Notes under the pieces: model-generated
What the model saw: the letters and a program-made list of their open reading frames with translations, nothing else
Told to the model about the DNA's origin: nothing
Databases searched by the model: none
Part shown: positions 1 to 8,070 of the stretch, in pieces
Layout: each line of letters begins with the position of its first letter
How positions within the stretch are numbered: position 1 is the first letter of the stretch
Made by a program: the position numbers and the translations under genes
From: JBGAQP01 sp044220635
GTDB taxonomy: Bacteria; Pseudomonadota; Gammaproteobacteria; Burkholderiales; Usitatibacteraceae
Length of the DNA stretch: 48,265 nucleotides
Direction of reading: 5' to 3'
NCBI GenBank assembly: GCA_044220635.1
Contig: JBGAQP010000026.1
Coordinates: 1 to 48,265, forward strand

Positions 1-1
1 G

Positions 2-511
2 CAGTTCGACATGCTCGCCCTGGTCAACGCGAACCGCGAGCGGCGCCGCGCGGCCGAGGCCGCGGCCCGGCCACGCGGGGAGCCCGCCGCGCCGCCGGCC
101 CCGGCGCCCGAGGCCGACCAGGGGATCGCCAGCCTCAACCGCAACCTGCAGACACTCACGCGCGGCTTCCAGGGCACGAGCGGCGTCTTCCAGATCCTGC
201 GCATGGGGCCGCGGACGGCGGAGTTCTCGTTCAACGGCTGGCGGCCCGAGGCGAACCGGCGCTGGCGCGAGGTGATCGAGGTGGACGCGGGTCCCGGGGG
301 CGACGTGGAGCTCGCGGTGATCCGCCGGATGATCGAGCTGATCCGCGGCCACTACAGCGGCGACTTCAACTGGGAATCGCACCGCCTGGGGCGCGTCGTG
401 GTGCTCTCGGCGCGGCCCGCCGACAGCGAGGCGCTCGAGGACTTCCTCGCCCGCGAGTTCTTCGGCACCCCGATCCTCAACCGGCGCGACGCGGGGGCCG
501 CGCGGCGCTGA
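2..511 (+). CDS. Hypothetical protein, C-terminal part (5' end outside window)
   Basis: The frame is open from the left edge. The first in-window ATG (base 11) has no ribosome binding site and is preceded by in-frame Gln-Phe-Asp codons, so the true start is probably upstream. The visible 170 residues have an Ala/Pro/Arg-rich stretch (about residues 10-40), then a compact mixed alpha/beta region with the segments GPRTAEFSFNGW, WREVIEVDAG and FNWESHRLGRVVVLSARP. I do not recognise a named family with confidence. It ends four bases before the convergent GGDEF/EAL gene. Function unknown. Confidence 0.6.
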   Translation, partial: QFDMLALVNANRERRRAAEAAARPRGEPAAPPAPAPEADQGIASLNRNLQTLTRGFQGTSGVFQILRMGPRTAEFSFNGWRPEANRRWREVIEVDAGPGGDVELAVIRRMIELIRGHYSGDFNWESHRLGRVVVLSARPADSEALEDFLAREFFGTPILNRRDAGAARR

Positions 512-515
512 GCGC

Positions 516-3326
516 TCAGGCGGGAACGCGCGCCTCGATGTCGCGCACGAAGCGCGCGAAGCTCGCCGCGTCGAGCGCGCTGGAGATGTGGTAGCCCTGC
601 AGCTCGTCGCACTTGAGTTCGCGCAGCAGCGCCACCTGCGCGGGGGTCTCCACCCCCTCGGCCACCACGGACTTGCCGAGCGCGTGGGACATGGCGATGA
701 TCGCCGCGACGATCGCGCGCGAGTCCGCGCTCGCCTCGAGCCCCTCGACGAACACGCGGTCGATCTTGATCGTGTCCACCGGGAAGCGCTTGAGGTAGGC
801 CATGGAGGAGAACCCGGTGCCGAAATCGTCGAGCGCGATCGACACCCCCATCTTGTCGATCTCCGCGAGCAGCCCCTCGACCGACTGCGCGTGGGACACG
901 AGCAGGCCCTCGGTGATCTCGATCTCGAGCCAGGAGCCGCGCACGCCGGTCTCGTTGAGGCAGCGGGCGAGGTAGTCGACGGGCTCGCGTCCCCGGAACT
1001 GGCGCGGCGAGACGTTGACCGAGAGGCGCTCGAGCGGCAGGCCCGCGTCCTTCCAGGCCTTCATCTGGACGCAGGCCTCGCGCAGGATCCACTGGCCCAG
1101 GGGCTCGATGAAGCCCGATTCCTCCGCGATGGGGATGAAGCGCGCCGGCGGGACCCAGCCCTGCTTGGGGTGGCGCCAGCGCAGCAGCGCCTCGGCGCCG
1201 TAGATGCGCCCGGTGCGCAGGTCGGAGCGCGGCTGGTAGTGCAGCTGCAGCTCGCCGTTTTCGATGGCGAGGCGCAGGTCCCGGTCGAGCGTGAAGCGCG
1301 CCACCGTCTCCGCGTTCATCCGCTCCTCGAAGTAGACGGCCTGCGCCCGCCCGCCCGCCTTCGCCTTGTACATCGCGGTGTCGGCGTTCTTGAGCAGCTC
1401 CTCGGCGCTGCGGCCGTCGTTCGGATAGAAGGCGATGCCGACGCTCGCGCTCAGGAAGGAGCGCTGGTCGCCGACGTCGAACTCGCGCGAGAGCGCCTGC
1501 ACGATCTCGTTGGCGACCCTCACCGCGTCGTGCGGCCGCTGGACGTGGGTGAGCATGACCGTGAACTCGTCGCCGCCCAGGCGCGAGACCGTGTCGGCCT
1601 CGCGCACGCACGCCGAGATGCGCCGCGCCGATTCGCGCAGGACCGCGTCGCCCGAGGTGTGCCCGAAGGTGTCGTTCACGTTCTTGAAGTGGTCGAGGTC
1701 GATGAAGAGCAGGGCGAAGCGGCCCTCCTCGCGCTGGCAGCGCACGATCTCGCGCGCGAGCCGGTCCTTGAACAGCAGCCGGTTCGGAAGGCCCGTCACC
1801 GGGTCGAAGTGCGCCTGGTTGTAGAGCTGCTCGTCGCGCCAGACCGAGGAGACGGCGACCGCCACGCGGTCGGCGAAGTCGCGCGCCTGCTTCATCTCCT
1901 CGTCGCTGAGCGTCGAGGCCGCCCGGTAGCCGAGCGCCAGCACGCCGCAGACCGCCTCGCGCCAGACGATCGGCTGCACGAACACGGTGTGCGCGCCCTG
2001 CTCGCGCTGGTGCGCGAGCCAGGTGGGCGCGGGGTCCGCGAGCGGCTTCCACGCGCCCAGCGGCTCGGCCTCGAGCCGGACGCGGTCGGACGCGGGGATC
2101 TCGTGGCGCACGATGGACATGCCGTCCTTCGGGTCCGTCTCGCGGAAGTAGGTGCGCGCGTGCTCCGGGTTGTCGTGGTCGAAGAGCGTGAGGCTGAAGC
2201 AGTCCGCCGGGACCGACTCGCCGATCCTCTCGAGCACCGTGCCGATCACCTGCTCGGTCTTGGGCGTGGACAGGATGAGGCGGTCGATCTCCGAGAGCGC
2301 GGTGAGCGCGGCGAACTGCCGCCCGAGCTTCGACGACATCTGGTTGAAGGCGGTGGCGAGCTCCCCGAACTCGTCGTCGCGCTCGACCTTCACCCGCGAG
2401 GAGAAGTCGTTCTGCGCCACGCCCCGGGCCCGGTCGGCGAGCTGCTCGACGGGGCCCAGCACGCTTCGCACCTGGCGCACGGTGAGCCAGATGACCACGA
2501 GCACCGCGAGGGCGACGACGGGCAGGTAGAGCCGCCGGAACTCGGCCACGGGGGCGAGCACGTGGCTCTCGGGCTGGCGCGCGACGACCAGCCAGTCCGA
2601 GGTCCCGAATCCCGCGCGCATGAACTGGCCCCAGACGACCGCGCGCCACCTCTCGCCGTACTGCTCGGACTGGATGGACTTCAGGGTCGTCTGCGTGGGG
2701 CGGGCATCGACCGCCTGGAACACCATCTCCGCCATCGTGCCCGGGCATTCGAGGATGCGCCGCGTGTCCTCCTCGATCACGCAGAACTCCGTGGCCGCGG
2801 GCATCTGCTCGGGCAGGCCCCACAGGTATTCCGGGACGGGCTCGCCGAAGACGAAGGACCCCGGCGCGAGGCCCGGGGGGGCCACGGCGATCATCACGCG
2901 GGGGCGGCCCTCGCGGGTCTCGGTGAACGCGACGGGCTTGCCCTGCGCGAGGCGCTCCCGGTTCTCCGGGGACAGCGCGGGGAGCCCGGGGGTGCCGAGG
3001 ACCGTGCGCAGCCGCCCCTCCCCGTCGACGAGGCCGAGGGAGAGGAAATTCTGGTTCGCGAAGGACTCGCCGCCCGACAGCCGCCCGGCGCGCCCGACGG
3101 TGGCGGCGGCGTCCGTGGCGAGGAGCAGGCGCTCGAAGAGCGCCATCCCCTGCGCCTTCGCGGTCGCGGCGAGGCGCTGGTCGCCCTGCTGGAGCAGGAG
3201 CTCGCGGACCTGCGTGAGGGAGAGCACCGCCATCGTCGCGAGCGGCACGAAGGCCGACAGGACGAACAGCAGGAATACGCGGCGGGCGACGCGCCCCTTG
3301 AGGAAGCGGCGCGCCGTGTGGTTCAA
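516..3326 (-). CDS. Membrane-bound GGDEF/EAL cyclic-di-GMP enzyme with HAMP and GAF-like regions
   Basis: 936 residues. A first membrane segment (about 16-38) and a second (about 267-284) flank a periplasmic sensor region; a HAMP linker (about 285-338) and a GAF-like region (about 340-495) follow. The GGDEF domain (about 505-665) has an intact GGDEF motif at 584-588 and an inhibitory RxxD site (READ, 575-578). The EAL domain (about 680-930) has EAL at 712-714, DDFGTG at 833-838 and a VAEGVET motif. Both activities look intact, so it could make or degrade cyclic di-GMP; which dominates cannot be told from sequence. The start is TTG, overlapping the TGA of the upstream pseudopilin gene (TTGA, 3326-3323), so translation is probably coupled. 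Confidence 0.93.
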   Translation of the reverse strand: MNHTARRFLKGRVARRVFLLFVLSAFVPLATMAVLSLTQVRELLLQQGDQRLAATAKAQGMALFERLLLATDAAATVGRAGRLSGGESFANQNFLSLGLVDGEGRLRTVLGTPGLPALSPENRERLAQGKPVAFTETREGRPRVMIAVAPPGLAPGSFVFGEPVPEYLWGLPEQMPAATEFCVIEEDTRRILECPGTMAEMVFQAVDARPTQTTLKSIQSEQYGERWRAVVWGQFMRAGFGTSDWLVVARQPESHVLAPVAEFRRLYLPVVALAVLVVIWLTVRQVRSVLGPVEQLADRARGVAQNDFSSRVKVERDDEFGELATAFNQMSSKLGRQFAALTALSEIDRLILSTPKTEQVIGTVLERIGESVPADCFSLTLFDHDNPEHARTYFRETDPKDGMSIVRHEIPASDRVRLEAEPLGAWKPLADPAPTWLAHQREQGAHTVFVQPIVWREAVCGVLALGYRAASTLSDEEMKQARDFADRVAVAVSSVWRDEQLYNQAHFDPVTGLPNRLLFKDRLAREIVRCQREEGRFALLFIDLDHFKNVNDTFGHTSGDAVLRESARRISACVREADTVSRLGGDEFTVMLTHVQRPHDAVRVANEIVQALSREFDVGDQRSFLSASVGIAFYPNDGRSAEELLKNADTAMYKAKAGGRAQAVYFEERMNAETVARFTLDRDLRLAIENGELQLHYQPRSDLRTGRIYGAEALLRWRHPKQGWVPPARFIPIAEESGFIEPLGQWILREACVQMKAWKDAGLPLERLSVNVSPRQFRGREPVDYLARCLNETGVRGSWLEIEITEGLLVSHAQSVEGLLAEIDKMGVSIALDDFGTGFSSMAYLKRFPVDTIKIDRVFVEGLEASADSRAIVAAIIAMSHALGKSVVAEGVETPAQVALLRELKCDELQGYHISSALDAASFARFVRDIEARVPA

Positions 3327-3829
3327 GGATCGAAATCCGTCGCGAGCCCGATGAACCGGCCATCGCGCGCGCGCACGATGTCGTCGCGGCTGTTCTTGGC
3401 GGTGAGCGGGGTCTGCGACTTGCCGTCCTTGCCCATGCTGTAGAGGTCGAAGTCCGAGTTGAGGGGATTGAGCTTCTTGTCCTTCCTCACCATCCCCTTG
3501 CCCTTCATGTTAGCGAGATTCAGGTACTGGTAGGGATTTCCCCAGGGGTCGAGCTTGGTGCCGGCGCCCACGGCGTCGAGCGAGTCGGGATAGGCCAGGT
3601 TGTCCGTCTCGAAGTGCTTGAGCGAGACGGCGATCCCGCCGAGGTCGGCGACCGCCTGGGAGACGCGCACGCGCTCGCGATGCCGCTCGTAGGAAGGCAG
3701 CGCGATCGAGGCGAGCACGCCCACGATCGCCACCCCGATGAGGAGCTCGGTGAGCGTGAAGCCGCGCTCGCCGCGGGCGTGCGCCGGGTGCCGCGCTGCG
3801 TTCCGGGCCTGCGTGAAGTCGATGTTCAT
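3323..3829 (-). CDS. GspG-like type IV pilin / type II secretion pseudopilin
   Basis: 168 residues. A class III signal peptide has its cleavage site at Gly23|Phe24, the sequence GFTLTELLIGVAIVGVLAS and the conserved Glu at +5 (Glu28). The C-terminal part carries LDPWGNPYQYL (about 93-103) and DFDLYSMGKDGK, both typical of the major pseudopilin GspG with its calcium-binding loop. The start is supported by GGAGG eight bases upstream. No other secretion or pilus genes lie next to it, so it is an orphan minor or major pseudopilin, and it is translationally coupled to a GGDEF/EAL enzyme. A long in-frame upstream extension is ignored because it lacks a signal and a ribosome binding site. Confidence 0.88.
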   Translation of the reverse strand: MNIDFTQARNAARHPAHARGERGFTLTELLIGVAIVGVLASIALPSYERHRERVRVSQAVADLGGIAVSLKHFETDNLAYPDSLDAVGAGTKLDPWGNPYQYLNLANMKGKGMVRKDKKLNPLNSDFDLYSMGKDGKSQTPLTAKNSRDDIVRARDGRFIGLATDFDP

Positions 3830-3972
3830 GTCTGCCTCCGGGATCCCGGTGGGGTCAGCCGCGCCTCGAGGCCGCGCGCTGGCCGCCCGCACCTCTCCAA
3901 CGTGCCGACAGGCTATCACCGCGCCCCGGCATGCCTTGTGCCGTGTTTCACAGGGACCCCGGCCGGGAGGTT

Positions 3973-4497
3973 TCAACCGTAATGGCCGCCCCCGCCATGG
4001 TGCCCGTGGACCAGGGCGTGCCCCCGTCCCCGCGCCAGCAGGTAGCGGTTCACGGGGTAGGCGGCCACTCCCGCCGCCGCGAGGGCGAGCGCCATCGAAC
4101 CCCAGAAGAGGCCCGAATCGAGCGGGGCCTGCATCGCGCCGGGGATCAGGAGCATCAGGGCGTTGTCGACCAGTTCCATGATCGCGACCGAGGCGGTATC
4201 GGCGGCCAGCGCGAGGCGCAGCGCCGGGCCCCAGCCCATCCCGGAGCGCCGCAGCGGGATCATCGTCGCCAGGTAGCCGGTGGCGAAGGCGAGCGTCACC
4301 GCGAGCGCGATGGTCGCCGCGTCGCCCCAGCCCAGCGCGGTGCCCACGACGAGGCCGAGGACCTCGCCGATCGCGCAGCCGGCCAGGCAATGCAGCGTGG
4401 CGCTGAGCGCGAGCCGGTCCAGTCCCCGACGTCCGGCGGGGGAGGGGGCGTGGGGGTGCGGGTGGTGGGCGTGTCCTTCAGGGGCCTGCGAATGCAT
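3973..4497 (-). CDS. DUF4396 membrane protein with His-rich termini
   Basis: 174 residues. The hydrophobic core matches DUF4396: CLAGCAIGEVLGLVVGT near residue 40, an ALAADT segment, a conserved MELVDNALMLLIPGAM helix and a PVNRYLL end. Four or five membrane segments are apparent. The N terminus (HAHHPHPHAP) and the C terminus (HGHHGGGGHYG) are rich in histidine, suggesting metal binding; this is an inference, as the family has no established function that I know of. A GGAGGA ribosome binding site precedes the ATG. The 143 bases between this gene and the pseudopilin gene hold no further gene that I can see. Confidence 0.82.
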   Translation of the reverse strand: MHSQAPEGHAHHPHPHAPSPAGRRGLDRLALSATLHCLAGCAIGEVLGLVVGTALGWGDAATIALAVTLAFATGYLATMIPLRRSGMGWGPALRLALAADTASVAIMELVDNALMLLIPGAMQAPLDSGLFWGSMALALAAAGVAAYPVNRYLLARGRGHALVHGHHGGGGHYG

Positions 4498-4556
4498 GGG
4501 GTCCTCCCGTCGAGTTGGCGTGCGGGAGCACCTTGGACCCTCCCATGATGGGAAGG

Positions 4557-5810
4557 TCAAGCGCGGGATTCGGCGGGGGAGCGGGGCCGGTCGGCGCCGT
4601 CCTCGGCCAGCCAGCCGAGGATCCGCTCGGCCACCTCCGGGCGGCCGAGGAGGTCCAGGTGGTTCATCCCGACGCCGATCCACCGGCGCGATTCGGGAAA
4701 GAGCGGATCCCGGCCCTTGCCCGGGTGGCGCCCGAGCGCGCTCGCGAGCGGCACGAGGCCGTCGCCGAGCAGCCGGTCGCCGAGGCTGCCGACGCGCTTG
4801 CCGGTCGTCGCGGCGATCGCGTAGCAGTCGACGCCCTGCGGCAGGGGCGGCGGGCGCCGGGGGACCGTGCGGCGCGCGAACGGGTCGCGCCCGGCCCAAT
4901 CCTCGTCGAGGAGCGAGCCGTGGCGAAGGTCGGTGATGCCGGCGCTCCGGATCCTGCCCAGCCGGGCGAAGGGCGCGGTGTAGGCGCTCGAATCGAGGAC
5001 GAGATCCACCCAGTTTCCGCCCCGCTCGAGGGGCGCGCCGTGGTGCGGCGTGCCGAGGAAGAAGAGTTTGGTGAGCCGTTTCCTCCAGGCGTGGCCCGCC
5101 TCCTCGGCGTAGTGGCAGGCGCTGCGCGCCACGAGCCCGCCCATGCTGTGGCCGACGATCACGAGTTCCTCGACGGGGACCGGCCACTCCCGCACGAGCG
5201 TCTCGAGCAGCCCCGCGAGCTCCCGGCCGTTGGTGGAAACGTGCAGGCCGCTGTTGTAGTGCAGGTAGAGGGCCGTGAAGCCCGCGGCGTCCGCGAGCGC
5301 CCGTCCGTGGTCGCGGCCCTGCCGGTTCCACTGCAGGTCGTTCATGCACAGGCCGTGGATGAGCACCAGGACGCGGGGCCCCGGCCCGGCGATCGCCGCC
5401 TGAAGCGCGGCACGCTCCAGCGCGAGGGCAACGCCTTCGCGCCGAAGGCGCATCGGGATCGCCAGCGGATTGCCGGTCGCGGCGAGGTGGTCGCCGAGCA
5501 CGCCGTTCAGGGCGGCGAGCACCGCCTCGCGCTCGGCGGAAGAGCGCTTCTCGGCGAGGACCTTCTCGAGCTGCCGGAGGAGGGCCTCGAGGCTGCCCCC
5601 GACGAGCCGCGTGACGCCGCGCACGATCCGGTAGACGAGCCCCGTGATGCCCTTCGTGCGGCCACCCCCGGGCCTGGCGAGGGGGCGCGGCGCGCGCGCG
5701 ATCGTGTGGTGCAGGGACTCGACGAGGTCGGCGAGTCCGAGGGTCGCGTCGATCGCGAGCCGGCTGTATCCGCGAAGGTCGGAGGGGCGCAGGTGGGTCG
5801 GGTCGCTCAC
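4557..5810 (-). CDS. Alpha/beta hydrolase, lipase-like, PGAP1-type
   Basis: 417 residues. An N-terminal helical region of about 140 residues precedes an alpha/beta hydrolase fold with the oxyanion segment VLVLIHGL (about 147-154), the nucleophile elbow GHSMGG (Ser222), and FLGTPHHGAP, typical of PGAP1/lipase-like acyl hydrolases. A plausible catalytic His is in GVGMNHLDLL near the C terminus. The substrate is unknown; a lipid or polyhydroxyalkanoate ester is possible. The GTG start overlaps the TGA of the upstream YqjK-like gene (GTGA), so it is the last gene of the coupled yqjD-yqjE-yqjK-hydrolase unit. Confidence 0.85.
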   Translation of the reverse strand: MSDPTHLRPSDLRGYSRLAIDATLGLADLVESLHHTIARAPRPLARPGGGRTKGITGLVYRIVRGVTRLVGGSLEALLRQLEKVLAEKRSSAEREAVLAALNGVLGDHLAATGNPLAIPMRLRREGVALALERAALQAAIAGPGPRVLVLIHGLCMNDLQWNRQGRDHGRALADAAGFTALYLHYNSGLHVSTNGRELAGLLETLVREWPVPVEELVIVGHSMGGLVARSACHYAEEAGHAWRKRLTKLFFLGTPHHGAPLERGGNWVDLVLDSSAYTAPFARLGRIRSAGITDLRHGSLLDEDWAGRDPFARRTVPRRPPPLPQGVDCYAIAATTGKRVGSLGDRLLGDGLVPLASALGRHPGKGRDPLFPESRRWIGVGMNHLDLLGRPEVAERILGWLAEDGADRPRSPAESRA

Positions 5811-6118
5811 GGCGGCCGCGGGCCCTCCGGCGGCCTTCGCAGCAGCGCGAGCGCCAGGCGCGTCACTCTCGCGATCGCGAGGGCGCGCAGGGCGAAGGCG
5901 AGCCAGCGCGCCGTCCGCTCGCGGCCCAGGCCTTCCGATGCGAGGAGGAAGGCGGCCGTCCGCTCGGGCGATGCGGCGGCATCGGCGAGAAGCGCCGGGC
6001 GCGTGTGAAGGCCCTCGCGGAGGGCGTGGACCTCGCGCCGGATCCTCAGCCGGCAGAGCGACGAGCGTGCGCGCAGCACGTCCTTGCGCAGGGCCAGGAC
6101 TTCGCCGGACCTAGCCAT
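5807..6118 (-). CDS. Small Arg-rich protein in YqjK position
   Basis: 103 residues, very rich in Arg, Leu and Ala, with a weak hydrophobic stretch near residues 72-92. Sequence similarity to a named family is not clear to me, but its position directly after a YqjE-like gene, with an 8-base overlap, is that of yqjK in the yqjD-yqjE-yqjK arrangement of many proteobacteria. The start ATG lies inside the end of yqjE and the stop overlaps the start of the hydrolase. It is probably a membrane-associated accessory protein. Confidence 0.7.
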   Translation of the reverse strand: MARSGEVLALRKDVLRARSSLCRLRIRREVHALREGLHTRPALLADAAASPERTAAFLLASEGLGRERTARWLAFALRALAIARVTRLALALLRRPPEGPRPP

Positions 6119-6512
6119 CGCGGCCCCGGATCATGTCGAGGTCGTTGCGGAATTCGCTCCGCGTGGCGCCAAACGGCGGCGGGCGTTCGCGAACGATCCG
6201 GCGCAGCCGAAGCAAGGCCCAGGCGCCGACGCCGGAATAGGCGAGCGTGACGCCCGCGATGGCGGCCAGCCGATGGGTTTCCCAGAACAGCACGACGACG
6301 AGGAACGCGAAGAGCACGAGGCCCGCGCCGAGAAAGAACGCTGCGACGACCGCCAGGACGACGAGGCGCTTGCCGTGCTCGGCCTCCTCCGCGAGCTCGA
6401 CGCCGGCCAGCTCGACGCGCGCCTGGAGCAGCGCCAGCAGCGACGCACCCAGCGCCCGCGCCGAGTCGAGCGGCCCCTCCGGGCGGGGCTGGGGACCGTC
6501 CAGGCCGGCCAT
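6111..6512 (-). CDS. YqjE-like phage holin superfamily III membrane protein
   Basis: 133 residues. An amphipathic N-terminal helix (LLALLQARVELAGVELAEEAEH) is followed by two close membrane segments (about residues 50-75 and 80-103), the layout of the YqjE / putative Holin-X family (DUF1469). This family sits in the inner membrane next to YqjD, which binds stationary-phase ribosomes in Escherichia coli. Here it starts four bases after the DUF883 gene and overlaps the next gene by eight bases. The ribosome binding site is weak, consistent with coupling. Confidence 0.82.
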   Translation of the reverse strand: MAGLDGPQPRPEGPLDSARALGASLLALLQARVELAGVELAEEAEHGKRLVVLAVVAAFFLGAGLVLFAFLVVVLFWETHRLAAIAGVTLAYSGVGAWALLRLRRIVRERPPPFGATRSEFRNDLDMIRGRDG

Positions 6513-6516
6513 CCGG

Positions 6517-6843
6517 CTACTTGCGGTTGAGGAGCAGGCCGAGCGTGATGCCGACGAGCACGCTCACTCCGGCGGTGATGCCGATCGCCTGCCAGGGTTT
6601 TTCGTGAACGTAGCTGTCGGTGGCCCGGGCGGCCGCCTTTGACCTCTCGACCGCGGCCTGTTCCAGGTGGACCAGCTTGTCCTTCGCGGCCTTGAGGTTC
6701 TGCTCGACGTTGGCGCGCCACACGTGCGCCTTGTCCCCACCGGCGGCGGCCGCGGACTTCAGCAGCTCCTCGGTTTCCGCGATCACCATGTTGAAATCCT
6801 GGAGCAGCTTCTCCCTCGTGACTTCTGCGGTTGCTTGTGTCAT
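6517..6843 (-). CDS. DUF883 family protein (YqjD/ElaB-like)
   Basis: 108 residues. A long, probably coiled-coil helical region (about residues 8-80) is followed by EKPWQAIGITAGVSVLVGITLGLLLNR, the single C-terminal membrane anchor with the PW motif that defines the ElaB/YqjD (DUF883) family. Relatives are C-tail-anchored inner-membrane proteins, and YqjD binds ribosomes in stationary phase. The start is fixed by AGGAGAG upstream; a longer frame exists but begins before this site. It is the first gene of the four-gene unit. Confidence 0.9.
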   Translation of the reverse strand: MTQATAEVTREKLLQDFNMVIAETEELLKSAAAAGGDKAHVWRANVEQNLKAAKDKLVHLEQAAVERSKAAARATDSYVHEKPWQAIGITAGVSVLVGITLGLLLNRK

Positions 6844-7041
6844 GGCCCTCTCCTGCGAGACTGGCGAGCCGGAGGCCGGCCCTCCAAAAAAAGACTGTGG
6901 GGCGACGCGCTCGCCCATGCCCAGCATCCCCCGGGCCGGCCCGGCGCGTGTTGACTCGAATCAAGACCCGGGGGAACAGCGCGCATCGCGCGGCATCGCG
7001 CGAGCGGGGGCTTCACCGGCGTCGTGCGGGCGATGCGGCCG

Positions 7042-8070
7042 CTAGCCTGCGGGCGAAGGGATGCGCCGCTCCTCCACCGCGTGGCAGGCGACCTGGGTGC
7101 CGTTCACGGGGCGCAGCTCCGGGCGCTCGGCGCGGCAGCGGTCGTTGGCGTGCGGGCAGCGCGGGTTGAACGCGCATCCCGGCGGCGGATCGAGGGGATT
7201 GGGGACCTCGCCCGCCACGGGCGTGCGCGCCTTGCCCGACATCGTGATGTCCGGGATCGCGCTCTGGAGCATCTGGGTGTAGGGGTGCAGGGGGCGGCCG
7301 AAGAGCGTCTTCGTGTCGGCGATCTCGACGATGCGCCCCAGGTACATGACTCCCACGCGCGTGGAGATGTGCGAGACCACCGCGAGGTTGTGCGAGATGA
7401 AGAGGTAGGTGAGGCCGTGCTCTCGCTGCAGGTCCTTCATGAGGTTGAGGATCTGCGCCTGCACCGAGACGTCGAGCGCGCTCGTGGGCTCGTCGCAGAC
7501 GAGGAACTCCGGGTTCGAGGAAAGCGCCCGGGCGATCGAGATCCGCTGGCGCTGGCCGCCGGAGAATTCGTGCGGGAACTTCTCGCCGTCGTGCGGGGAG
7601 AGCCCGACGTCGGCGAGGAGCTCGCCCACGCGCCGGTGCAGGGCGGCGCGGTCGGCGATCAGGCGGTGGGAGCGGATCGGCTCGGCGACGATGTCCTCGA
7701 CGCGCCAGCGCGGGTTGAGGCTCGCGTAGGGGTCCTGGAAGATCATCTGGAAGCGCCGGCGCATCGCGAGCATGTCCTCGCGCCGCGCGATGGTCGCGAG
7801 GTCCACCCCGTCGAAGACGACCGAGCCGCGCGTGGGCGCGTAGAGCCCGCAGATGAGGCGCGCCACGGTGGACTTGCCGCACCCCGACTCGCCCACGAGC
7901 GAGAGCGTCTCGCCGCGGTTGATCGTGAAGGTAACGCCGTCGACCGCCTTGAGGTGGACGCGCGGCGCGCCCTCGAGGACGCGATCGAGCCAGGGCGGCG
8001 AGACGTCGAAGTCGCGCGCGAGGTCGCGCACCTCCAGGAGCGGTTTCAGGGCGACGGCGGCATCAGGCAT
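7042..8070 (-). CDS. Peptide-type ABC transporter ATPase, DppF/OppF family
   Basis: 342 residues. Walker A is GESGCGKST, the signature is FSGGQRQRISIARAL and Walker B is FLVCDEPTSALD, followed by the switch His in LTYLFISHNLAVV. The C-terminal oligopeptide/dipeptide ATPase extension has GCAFNPRCPHANDRC, whose cysteines are a family feature associated with an iron-sulfur cluster. It pairs with the DppD-type ATPase immediately upstream (8-base overlap) to power the DppB/DppC permease. It is the last gene of the ten-gene operon. Confidence 0.93.
   Translation of the reverse strand: MPDAAVALKPLLEVRDLARDFDVSPPWLDRVLEGAPRVHLKAVDGVTFTINRGETLSLVGESGCGKSTVARLICGLYAPTRGSVVFDGVDLATIARREDMLAMRRRFQMIFQDPYASLNPRWRVEDIVAEPIRSHRLIADRAALHRRVGELLADVGLSPHDGEKFPHEFSGGQRQRISIARALSSNPEFLVCDEPTSALDVSVQAQILNLMKDLQREHGLTYLFISHNLAVVSHISTRVGVMYLGRIVEIADTKTLFGRPLHPYTQMLQSAIPDITMSGKARTPVAGEVPNPLDPPPGCAFNPRCPHANDRCRAERPELRPVNGTQVACHAVEERRIPSPAG

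Noticed and set aside
352..3443. Open frames of more than 950 codons on both strands over the GGDEF/EAL gene
   Set aside because: They are antisense or out-of-frame shadows produced by third-position G+C bias; their products are low-complexity Arg/Ala/Gly-rich sequences without domains, whereas the frame at 516-3326 has complete catalytic motifs.
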